From contig NZ_BMCR01000001.1 in NCBI RefSeq assembly GCF_014635285.1, forward strand, positions 186,001-250,000: DNA of 64,000 nt. The letters are read 5' to 3'. This DNA is from Stappia taiwanensis. Its GTDB lineage: Bacteria > Pseudomonadota > Alphaproteobacteria > Rhizobiales > Stappiaceae. Positions 56,949-64,000 of this stretch are shown here, in pieces (position 1 is the stretch's first letter; each line of letters opens with the position of its first letter). The notes beneath the pieces were generated by a model. That model did no database searches, was not told where the DNA came from, and saw only the letters and a list, made by a program, of their open reading frames with translations. A program made the position numbers and the translations under genes.

Positions 56949-58169
56949 ATGACCGCGATTCCCGCTGACGATTTGATTGACGACCGCCTGGCGCGGCGCA
57001 ACGCGATCCTGCTTGCCTGCGCTCAGGCGCTTGGCGGGGCCTCGGCCTCAATCGTGATCGCAACCGCCTCGCTGGTTGGCGCGGGTTTGCTGGGAGCGGA
57101 CAAATCCTTGGCGACGCTGCCCGTTTCGTTTTTCGTGCTGGGCACCGCCTTCGGAACCTTGCCGGCTGGGGCCATCATGCACCGGTTCGGCCGGCGCGCG
57201 GGGTTTGTGGGGGCATCGCTGCTGGGGGTGGGATCCGGAGTGACCTCCGCCTATGCGATCTTTGCGAGCAATTTCGCCTTGTTCTGTCTGGCGGTGGCGG
57301 CCAGCGGCGTCGTCGGTGCCTTCGTGCAGCAATACCGGTTCGCCGCAGCCGATACCGCCAGCGATGGCTACAAGCCGAAGGCGATTTCCTTCGTTCTGGC
57401 AGGCGGTATGCTGGCTGGCATCGTCGGACCACAGACGGTGATCTGGACCGCGGACCTGTTCTCGCCGGTCATGTTCGCCGGCACCTATGTGGGGCAGGCC
57501 GTACTGTCGCTGATCTCGCTGGCGTTTCTGCCGTTCCTGCAGATCCCGAGGCCGAAGCACACAGGCGAGGCGCGCGGCGAACGCCGCCCGCTGTTGCAGA
57601 TCCTTGCGCAGCAACGGTTCATTGTCGCGGCGGCCTGTGCCGTCACCTCCTACGCGCTGATGAACCTCGTGATGACCGCCACACCGCTGGCCATGATCGG
57701 GTGCGGCCACAGCCGCACCGATGCGGCCCTGGCGATCCAGTGGCATGTGCTGGCCATGTTCGCGCCGAGCTTCTTCACCGGGCACCTGATCGCCCGTTTC
57801 GGCCGCGAGCGGATCGTCGCCCTGGGGCTCGCCATGCTCGCCGGCTGTGCTGTTGTCGCCATTTCCGGTGTCGAGGTTGCGCACTTCTGGGTTGCATTGG
57901 TGCTGCTCGGGCTGGGCTGGAACTTCGGCTTCATCGGCGCGACGGCCATGCTGACCGGTGTCTACCGTCCGGCGGAACGTAACCAGGTGCAGGCGGTCAA
58001 CGACTTTATCGTGTTTGGCTTTGTTGCCGCAGCGTCATTTTCCTCCGGAGCGCTGCTGGATGCGTTCGGATGGGCGACCGTCAATTGGCTGGTATTCCCC
58101 TTCACGCTGCTCAGTCTGGTGTTGCTTGGCTGGCTCGTGATCAGCGAGCGTCAACGCGAATTGACGTAA
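56949..58169 (+). CDS. MFS transporter
   Basis: 406-residue major facilitator with about twelve hydrophobic segments. Loop 2-3 reads GAIMHRFGRRAGF, the conserved G-x-x-x-D/H-R-x-G-R-R motif of the family, and a second such block HLIARFGRERIVAL lies in the second half. The cargo is unknown. Its own promoter is likely in 56824-56948. Confidence 0.9.
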   Translation: MTAIPADDLIDDRLARRNAILLACAQALGGASASIVIATASLVGAGLLGADKSLATLPVSFFVLGTAFGTLPAGAIMHRFGRRAGFVGASLLGVGSGVTSAYAIFASNFALFCLAVAASGVVGAFVQQYRFAAADTASDGYKPKAISFVLAGGMLAGIVGPQTVIWTADLFSPVMFAGTYVGQAVLSLISLAFLPFLQIPRPKHTGEARGERRPLLQILAQQRFIVAAACAVTSYALMNLVMTATPLAMIGCGHSRTDAALAIQWHVLAMFAPSFFTGHLIARFGRERIVALGLAMLAGCAVVAISGVEVAHFWVALVLLGLGWNFGFIGATAMLTGVYRPAERNQVQAVNDFIVFGFVAAASFSSGALLDAFGWATVNWLVFPFTLLSLVLLGWLVISERQRELT

Positions 58170-58301
58170 AACAAAGGCATTTTTCCCTCCCGTGAGGTTC
58201 AAAGTCTTTCTTGACGAAAGCCTCAGGACAGCTACCGTCATTGACGACAGGCCGAAGAAAAGCAAACGCGCGGCCGAGTCGTGTCCTTCAGGGGGGGTGC
58301 A

Positions 58302-60437
58302 ATGCTCGAACTTTCTATTGTGATTGTGTGTGGGCTTTTGTCTGTCGCCTATGGCATTTGGGCCGTCGGATCCGTCATGGCGGCGGACGCCGGCAATGGG
58401 CGCATGCAGGAAATCGCCGGTGCGATCCAGGAGGGCGCGCAGGCCTATCTCAACCGTCAGTACACGACCATTGCCGTGGTCGGCGTGGTGATCTTCGCGC
58501 TTGTGGTGTGGTTGCTCGGTTTTCTTGTGGCCATCGGTTTCGCCATCGGCGCGGTGCTGTCGGCGGCCGCCGGGTATATCGGCATGCTGGTCTCGGTTCG
58601 GGCCAATGTGCGTACCGCCCAGGCGGCCAGCAACTCACTCGCGGCCGGGCTCGAAATTGCCTTTCGTGCCGGCGCGGTCACCGGGCTGCTGGTCGCCGGT
58701 CTGGCCCTTCTGGGGGTCTCCGTCTACTTCACGTTTCTGACTTATGGCCTCGGCTTTGAAGCGCAAAGCCGCACGGTGATTGACGCGCTGGTGGCGCTTG
58801 GCTTCGGTGCGTCGCTGATCTCGATCTTCGCCCGGCTTGGCGGCGGCATTTTCACCAAGGGCGCCGATGTGGGCGGGGACCTCGTCGGCAAGGTTGAAGC
58901 GGGCATTCCCGAGGACGATCCGCGCAACCCGGCGACCATCGCCGACAATGTGGGCGACAATGTCGGCGATTGCGCGGGCATGGCGGCGGACCTGTTCGAG
59001 ACCTATGCGGTGACCGTGGTTGCGACCATGGTTCTGGCCTCGATCTTCTTCACCGGTGCGGCGGCGCTGGAGCTGATGATGCTGCCGCTTCTGATCGGCG
59101 GCGCCTGTGTGGTGACCTCGATCATCGGTACGTTTTTCGTCAAGCTCGGCACCAGCAGCTCGATCATGGGGGCGCTGTACAAGGGGTTCGTCGCCACGGC
59201 GCTGTTCTCGGCCGTGGGGCTTTTTGCCATCACCTTCTTCTGGATCGGTTTCGATACCAGCTACACCACCTCCGGGGGCGTTACCTTCATTGGCCGCAAT
59301 CTGTTTTACTGCGGTCTCATCGGCCTTGTGGTGACCGGGCTGATCATCTGGGTGACCGAGTATTACACCGGGACCGACTATCGCCCGGTCCGCGCGATCG
59401 CCCAGGCCTCGGTGACAGGTCACGGCACCAACGTCATTCAGGGGCTTGCGATTTCCCTGGAGGCCACGGCGCTGCCGGCGGTGGTGATCATTGCCGGCAT
59501 TCTCGCCGCCTTCAATCTGGCGGGGTTGTTCGGCATCGCCATCGCGGTGACGACGATGCTGGCACTTGCCGGCATGGTGGTGGCGCTCGATGCCTTCGGT
59601 CCGGTGACGGACAACGCCGGCGGTATCGCCGAGATGGCCGGGCTGCCGAAGGAGGTGCGCGTCACCACCGATGCGCTCGACGCGGTCGGCAACACCACCA
59701 AGGCGGTGACCAAGGGCTACGCCATCGGCTCCGCAGGCCTCGGCGCGCTGGTGCTGTTTGCCGCCTACACGGAGGATCTGAAGTTCTTCGCCGCCAACGC
59801 GGCGCCGGGATCCTACTTCGAGGGGGTGTCGGTCGATTTCTCCCTGTCCAACCCCTATGTGGTCGTTGGCCTGTTGTTCGGCGGTCTGCTGCCCTACCTG
59901 TTCGGCGGCATTTCAATGACCGCCGTTGGTCGTGCCGCCGGCTCGGTGGTGGAGGAGGTCCGCCGCCAGTTTCGGGAAAAGCCGGGCATCATGGCGGGCA
60001 CGGAAAAGCCGGACTATGGCCGGGCGGTCGACATGCTCACCAAGGCGGCGATCCGCGAGATGATTATTCCCTCCTTGATGCCGGTGTTGTCGCCGCTGGT
60101 GGTCTTCGGGGTGGTGACGATGGTGGCTGGCAAGTCGCAGGGCTTTGCTTCGCTCGGCGCGATGCTGCTCGGCGTGATCGTCACCGGGCTGTTCGTCGCC
60201 ATTTCCATGACCGCGGGCGGCGGTGCCTGGGACAATGCCAAGAAGTCCTTCGAGGACGGGTTCACCGACAAGGATGGCGTGTCGCATGAAAAGGGCTCGG
60301 AGGCGCACAAGGCCTCCGTCACCGGCGACACGGTGGGCGATCCTTACAAGGATACCGCCGGTCCGGCGGTCAATCCGATGATCAAGATCACCAACATCAT
60401 GGCCTTGCTGCTGCTTGCCGTGCTGGCGCACGGCTAG
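58302..60437 (+). CDS. hppA: K+-independent H+-translocating inorganic pyrophosphatase
   Basis: 711-residue membrane pyrophosphatase that pumps protons using pyrophosphate. About 15-16 helices. Pyrophosphate site [31 protein letters not shown] acidic block (about residues 205-230, with [12 protein letters not shown] visible) and the C-terminal [18 protein letters not shown]. The [10 protein letters not shown] block has Lys where K+-dependent enzymes have Ala, which predicts the K+-independent class. ATG at 58302 with a G-rich site upstream; a GTG seven codons earlier is open. Confidence 0.97.
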   Translation: MLELSIVIVCGLLSVAYGIWAVGSVMAADAGNGRMQEIAGAIQEGAQAYLNRQYTTIAVVGVVIFALVVWLLGFLVAIGFAIGAVLSAAAGYIGMLVSVRANVRTAQAASNSLAAGLEIAFRAGAVTGLLVAGLALLGVSVYFTFLTYGLGFEAQSRTVIDALVALGFGASLISIFARLGGGIFTKGADVGGDLVGKVEAGIPEDDPRNPATIADNVGDNVGDCAGMAADLFETYAVTVVATMVLASIFFTGAAALELMMLPLLIGGACVVTSIIGTFFVKLGTSSSIMGALYKGFVATALFSAVGLFAITFFWIGFDTSYTTSGGVTFIGRNLFYCGLIGLVVTGLIIWVTEYYTGTDYRPVRAIAQASVTGHGTNVIQGLAISLEATALPAVVIIAGILAAFNLAGLFGIAIAVTTMLALAGMVVALDAFGPVTDNAGGIAEMAGLPKEVRVTTDALDAVGNTTKAVTKGYAIGSAGLGALVLFAAYTEDLKFFAANAAPGSYFEGVSVDFSLSNPYVVVGLLFGGLLPYLFGGISMTAVGRAAGSVVEEVRRQFREKPGIMAGTEKPDYGRAVDMLTKAAIREMIIPSLMPVLSPLVVFGVVTMVAGKSQGFASLGAMLLGVIVTGLFVAISMTAGGGAWDNAKKSFEDGFTDKDGVSHEKGSEAHKASVTGDTVGDPYKDTAGPAVNPMIKITNIMALLLLAVLAHG

Positions 60438-60478
60438 GCGCGTGGCGCCGGCCGGCAGGAGCGTCGACCATCAAACGG

Positions 60479-60515
60479 AAAACGCCTCGACCGAGGGAAT
60501 CGGCCGGGGCGTTTT
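60479..60515 (+). terminator. Terminator after hppA
   Basis: AAAACGCCTCGACCG (60479-60493), loop of seven, CGGCCGGGGCGTTTT (60501-60515): 15 bp stem with one G-U and one mismatch, ending in a T-run. It lies between the convergent hppA and bamE and may serve both. Confidence 0.8.
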
Positions 60516-60551
60516 CATGTCGGTGCCGGATGACCCCGGCGCGGCCGCGTG

Positions 60552-60989
60552 TCAGAGACCCAGGCTCGGGTTCTGCGCGCCGCGCAGGATCTGCGTCAGG
60601 AAGCCGTAATCCGAACCGCCGGTGCGGGTCTTGCGCGTCAAGACGTCGATGACCTTGCCGTCTTCCATGCTGTAGTAGCCGGTGTCGCGGACAAAGCCAT
60701 CTTCATCGAAGTAGATCGCGACCACGCGCTGTTCCACCAGCTCGGGTTTGAGAAAGGCCGTGGTCTCGCGGGTCTGCGAGATGTAGTAATAGGCATCGCC
60801 GTTGAGGCGCGAGGTGGTGGAGGGGGAGCCGAGCAGGAGTTCCACCTGTTCGCGACTCGAGCCGACCTGAATGTCGCGGACCCGCTCACTGGAGATGACA
60901 TGTCCGTGATTGAGCGTGGTCGTGAAGCAGCCGCCGACCGGCAAACTCAAGACACTCACCATCAGTGCGCCGCGCAGCCATCTCTTCAT
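60552..60989 (-). CDS. bamE: Outer-membrane assembly lipoprotein BamE
   Basis: 145-residue SmpA/OmlA family lipoprotein of the BAM complex that inserts barrel proteins. Lipobox VGGC with Cys21; family core VRDIQVGSSREQVELLLGSPSTTS, VVAIYFDEDGFV. ATG at 60989. Divergent from the cytochrome bc1 chaperone gene, 142 bp apart, the common order in this group. Confidence 0.94.
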   Translation of the reverse strand: MKRWLRGALMVSVLSLPVGGCFTTTLNHGHVISSERVRDIQVGSSREQVELLLGSPSTTSRLNGDAYYYISQTRETTAFLKPELVEQRVVAIYFDEDGFVRDTGYYSMEDGKVIDVLTRKTRTGGSDYGFLTQILRGAQNPSLGL

Positions 60990-61131
60990 CGCAAACGATC
61001 CTGTTGTTTTCTGCAAGCCGAAGCCGATCTATGACCTTGGGATTGGTCAAGCCGGAATGGTCGCCAGTCCTTGGCAAAGTCCCTAACCTGCGATAGGCCA
61101 CTTGGCAACCGTGGTCCAAACGAGGCACAGC

Positions 61132-61680
61132 ATGGTGTTCGGGTTATTTCGCCGGCGCAAGCGTCCGGAAGTCTTTGCGACGTACAGCGCGATCGTGGCG
61201 CAGGCGCGGCAGGCGCATTTCTATTCCGACTTGCGCGTCCCCGATACGCTCGACGGGCGTTTCGAGTTGATCATGCTGCATGCGATTCTGTTGTTCGACC
61301 GCTTGCGCGGCGAAGACGATGCGGCATCGGCCTTCGGTCAGGAGGTGTTCGACCTGTTCTTCCAGGACATGGATCACTCCCTGCGCGAGATGGGGGTCGG
61401 TGACCTGACCGTGCCGAAGAAGATCAAGAAGATGGCCGAGGCCTTCTATGGCCGGGCGGGGGTCTATAGCGAAGCGCTGGCGTCGGAAAGCCGTCATATG
61501 CTAGTCGAGGCGCTGGATCGCAACATCTTTGCCGAGGCATCGGATCTGCCGGCGGCCGCAGCGCTCGCCGACTATGTGCGGGCCGCTTGCGGAACCCTCG
61601 GCGAACAGCCGCTGCCGGAAGTGATGTCCGGCAGTCTGAACTGGCCGGAGGCAACCGGCTTTATCGCGAAAGATACATGA
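61132..61680 (+). CDS. Ubiquinol-cytochrome c chaperone (CBP3 family)
   Basis: 182-residue homologue of mitochondrial CBP3, needed for cytochrome bc1 (cytochrome b) assembly. Blocks ARQAHFYSDLRVPDTLDGRFELIMLHAILLFDRL and FQDMDHSLREMGVGDLTVPKKIKKMAEAFYGR are family-defining. ATG at 61132 with GAGG upstream. Its end overlaps the next gene (ATGA), so the two are coupled. Confidence 0.94.
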   Translation: MVFGLFRRRKRPEVFATYSAIVAQARQAHFYSDLRVPDTLDGRFELIMLHAILLFDRLRGEDDAASAFGQEVFDLFFQDMDHSLREMGVGDLTVPKKIKKMAEAFYGRAGVYSEALASESRHMLVEALDRNIFAEASDLPAAAALADYVRAACGTLGEQPLPEVMSGSLNWPEATGFIAKDT

Positions 61681-62246
61681 TGACAGTCAAGGAATTCCCC
61701 ATCCGCCGTCCGCAGGATGTCAGCCGGTTGGGCGATCGCACCCTGAAGATCGCGCTGGTTCCGACCGATGCGGAACGGGCGGCGATGATCGAAACCTACG
61801 GGCTGCTCGCCCTGCCGGACCTGAAGGCCGACCTTGAGCTGCGGCCCTGGCGGAAGGACGGCATCACGGTCGAGGGCCATTTGCAGGGGCGGGTCTCGCA
61901 GGCCTGCGTGGTGACGCTGGAGCCGGTCGAGCAGATGCTTGACGCGCGGTTCACCGTCCGCTTCGCGCCGGGCGCCGCCGGAGATGAGCCGGACGAGGAC
62001 GGCGAGATCGTGATCGACGTGCAGAGCGAGGATCCGCCGGATCCGCTCGAGGGCGACGAGGTCGATCTTGGCGCGGTGCTGTGCGAGCAGTTCGCGCTGG
62101 CGCTGGATCCTTACCCCCGGGCCGAGGGCGCGCACGTGCCGGAAGCCTACGCGGATTCCGGTGAAACGGCGGAAAATGGGGACGAGCAGGCGGAGAGACC
62201 GTCCCCGTTTGCGGTGCTGGCGGACCTCAAGAAAAACCAATCCTGA
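61677..62246 (+). CDS. DUF177 (YceD-like) protein
   Basis: 189-residue protein of the DUF177 family, which includes E. coli YceD of the 23S rRNA and fatty-acid gene region. LQGRVSQACVVTLEPVEQMLDARFTVRF and the acidic DEDGEIVIDVQSEDPPDPLEGDEVDLGAVLCEQFALALDPYPR are typical. Elsewhere it precedes rpmF-plsX; here plsX follows after 241 bp without rpmF. That gap contains no gene I can support and may hold the plsX promoter. Confidence 0.92.
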   Translation: MMTVKEFPIRRPQDVSRLGDRTLKIALVPTDAERAAMIETYGLLALPDLKADLELRPWRKDGITVEGHLQGRVSQACVVTLEPVEQMLDARFTVRFAPGAAGDEPDEDGEIVIDVQSEDPPDPLEGDEVDLGAVLCEQFALALDPYPRAEGAHVPEAYADSGETAENGDEQAERPSPFAVLADLKKNQS

Positions 62247-62487
62247 TGCAATTGCGCACGGCTGCAGGTGGAAGCCTGCTCCGCGCAGCCGTGACAGGAT
62301 AGGGAGAAAGCTGTTGTTTCCGTGTCGCAAACAGGTATGTTCCCCGACGCTGCAAACCGCACCGCAGCGAAAGCACTCCGGGCGGGTGTTCCGGAGCATC
62401 CGACGCGCGGTCTTGCCGTGGCGCGTGCCCGCTGACTGGCGGGCCTTTCAACCGACCGGAAAGACGACGGCCTAGAAGAAACGGACC

Positions 62488-63549
62488 ATGGCGCAGACCA
62501 TTCGCATTTCGCTCGATGTCATGGGGGGAGACGCCGGTGCCGAGGTTGTGGTGCCAGGCGCCGCGCTGGCGCTGGAGCGTCACCCGGGCATCACGTTCCA
62601 CCTTTATGGCGATGAGGCGATCGTCGCTCCCTTGCTTGAGGCCCATCCGGCCCTGAAGCAGGCCTCGACCCTCCATCACTGCGATGTCTCGGTGGCGATG
62701 GACGCCAAGCCGAGCCAGGCGCTCCGGCAAGGCCGCTGGCGCTCAAGCATGTGGCGGGCCATCGAGGCGGTGAAGAGCGGGGAGGCGGATGTCGCCGTTT
62801 CCGCCGGCAACACCGGCGCGCTGATGGCGATGTCGAAATTCTGTCTGCGGACCATGGCCAATATCGAGCGGCCGGCCATCGCGGCGATCTGGCCGACTGC
62901 GCGCGGCGAATCGATTGTGCTCGACGTGGGCGCGACCATCGGCGCCGATGCGCAGCAGTTGATCGACTTCGCGCTTCTCGGCGGGGCCATGGCCCGGGTG
63001 CTGTTCGGTATCGAACGTCCCACCGTTGGCCTGCTGAACATCGGCGTGGAAGAGGTCAAGGGGCTTGAGGAGGTGCGCACCGCCGGCAAGTTGCTGCGCG
63101 AGGCCGACCTGCACTCCCTGTCCTACTACGGCTTCGTGGAAGGCGATGACCTTGGCAAGGGCACGGTCGATGTGGTCGTGACCGAAGGGTTTGCCGGAAA
63201 CATTGCCTTGAAGACGGCCGAAGGCACGGCCAAGCAGATCGGCGGCTACCTGCGCTCGGCCATGAACCGGACCTGGCGCGCGCGTCTCGGCTATCTGCTG
63301 GCCAAGGATGCCTTTGACCGGCTGCGGCAGAAGATGGATCCCCGCAACGTCAATGGCGGGGTGTTCCTCGGACTGAACGGCATTGTCATCAAGAGCCATG
63401 GCGGCACTGACGCGGAAGGCTTCGCCGCCGCGGTCGAGCTTGCCCATGACATGGCTCGCAACGATCTCATGCCCAAGATATCCCAGGATTTGCTTCATTA
63501 TCATCGCGGCCGGTTCGCGGCGCGGGATGGATCGGAAGGTGATCAGTGA
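62488..63549 (+). CDS. plsX: Phosphate acyltransferase PlsX
   Basis: 353-residue enzyme making acyl phosphate from acyl-ACP for phospholipid synthesis. [19 protein letters not shown] at the start, [38 protein letters not shown] and [26 protein letters not shown] precedes the ATG. fabH starts inside its last codons. Confidence 0.97.
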   Translation: MAQTIRISLDVMGGDAGAEVVVPGAALALERHPGITFHLYGDEAIVAPLLEAHPALKQASTLHHCDVSVAMDAKPSQALRQGRWRSSMWRAIEAVKSGEADVAVSAGNTGALMAMSKFCLRTMANIERPAIAAIWPTARGESIVLDVGATIGADAQQLIDFALLGGAMARVLFGIERPTVGLLNIGVEEVKGLEEVRTAGKLLREADLHSLSYYGFVEGDDLGKGTVDVVVTEGFAGNIALKTAEGTAKQIGGYLRSAMNRTWRARLGYLLAKDAFDRLRQKMDPRNVNGGVFLGLNGIVIKSHGGTDAEGFAAAVELAHDMARNDLMPKISQDLLHYHRGRFAARDGSEGDQ

Positions 63550-64000
63550 CAGTTAAACGTTCCGTCGTTTTGGGAACCGGCAGCTACTTGCCGGAGCGCC
63601 GGCTGAGCAACAGCGATCTGGCCAAGATGGTCGACACCTCGGATGAGTGGATCGTTCAGCGGACGGGCATTCATGCGCGCCATATCGCAGCGGAAGGGGA
63701 GATGACCTCCCATCTGGCGCTGGCTGCGGCGCGCAATGCGCTGGATGCGGCGGGCGTGTCCGCCGACAGTATCGACATGATCATCCTGGCCACGGCCACG
63801 CCGGACAACACCTTCCCGGCGACCGCTGTTACCGTGCAGGCGGAACTTGGGATCACCACCGGTTTTGCCTTCGATGTGCATGCGGTCTGTTCCGGTTTCG
63901 TCTACGCGATGACCACCGCAGATGCTTATCTGCGCGGCGGTCTTGCCAAGCGCGCGCTGGTGATTGGCGCGGAGACCTTCTCCCGCATTCTCGACTGGAA
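63546..64000 (+). CDS. fabH: 3-oxoacyl-ACP synthase III FabH (3' end cut by window)
   Basis: Starting condensing enzyme of fatty-acid synthesis (acetyl-CoA plus malonyl-ACP). The GTG at 63546 overlaps the plsX stop by four bases (GTGA). 151 codons are visible: [33 protein letters not shown] and the catalytic Cys in [13 protein letters not shown]. The histidine and asparagine of the triad lie beyond the window edge. plsX-fabH is a standard pair. Confidence 0.96.
   Translation, partial: MTVKRSVVLGTGSYLPERRLSNSDLAKMVDTSDEWIVQRTGIHARHIAAEGEMTSHLALAAARNALDAAGVSADSIDMIILATATPDNTFPATAVTVQAELGITTGFAFDVHAVCSGFVYAMTTADAYLRGGLAKRALVIGAETFSRILDW

Overview
This window is GC-rich chromosomal DNA from an alphaproteobacterium, most likely a member of the Hyphomicrobiales (Rhizobiales) of a Stappia/Labrenzia-like type. 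That placement is an inference. It rests on the run rsh-DUF2062-pdxJ-acpS-lepB-rnc-era-recO-parC, the glyA-nrdR-ribD-ribE-ribH-nusB run, the LdtR/LdtP pair that is typical of this order, a family 5 uracil-DNA glycosylase, a CBP3-type cytochrome bc1 chaperone and a Mg-type HemB. I see no rRNA, tRNA, CRISPR, prophage or intact transposase. Most of the window is core genome.

Layout. 1-9.4 kb: moaA (3' end cut by the window edge), a DUF971 protein, two small L,D-transpeptidases flanking a mono-haem cytochrome c, class I fumarase, a YceI/cytochrome b561/YceI cluster and two convergent glutathione S-transferases. 9.6-20.9 kb: a 1143-residue hybrid sensor kinase with a periplasmic CxxCH haem motif, then a two-gene unit of alpha-2-macroglobulin (PAN domain plus thioester) and penicillin-binding protein 1C. 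20.9-24 kb: an alpha/beta hydrolase, dapA, smpB and a thioesterase. 24-34.7 kb: a long minus-strand housekeeping block (parC, recO, era, rnc, lepB, acpS, pdxJ, DUF2062, rsh, rpoZ). 35-44.5 kb: NYN protein, uracil-DNA glycosylase, bpt, an SLC13 permease, an RDD protein, threonine dehydratase, a divergent LysE exporter/MocR regulator pair and hemB.

44.9-48.8 kb is a valine-degradation operon (isobutyryl-CoA dehydrogenase, a 35-residue membrane peptide, 3-hydroxyisobutyryl-CoA hydrolase, a four-helix membrane protein, 3-hydroxyisobutyrate dehydrogenase). It is followed by ldtR and ldtP (cell-wall remodelling). 51.6-64 kb: glyA, nrdR and riboflavin synthesis with nusB, an MFS transporter, the H+-pumping pyrophosphatase, bamE, the bc1 chaperone, DUF177, plsX and the start of fabH (cut by the window edge).

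The most unusual element I found is a 264-266 bp non-coding repeat present three times (34736-35001, 44629-44893, 48843-49106). It has about 20 bp terminal inverted repeats and TA at every junction, as in a MITE. The same end faces the start of the neighbouring gene (rpoZ, the acyl-CoA dehydrogenase, ldtR) in all three copies, and one copy abuts the terminator hairpin of the valine operon. Other points of interest are the haem-motif sensor kinase with an exact 21 bp tandem duplication, a perfect operator-like palindrome touching the start codon of the MocR regulator, a TTTGTTAA motif shared by the ldtR and ldtP upstream regions, and the small membrane peptide translationally coupled to the valine-pathway hydrolase.
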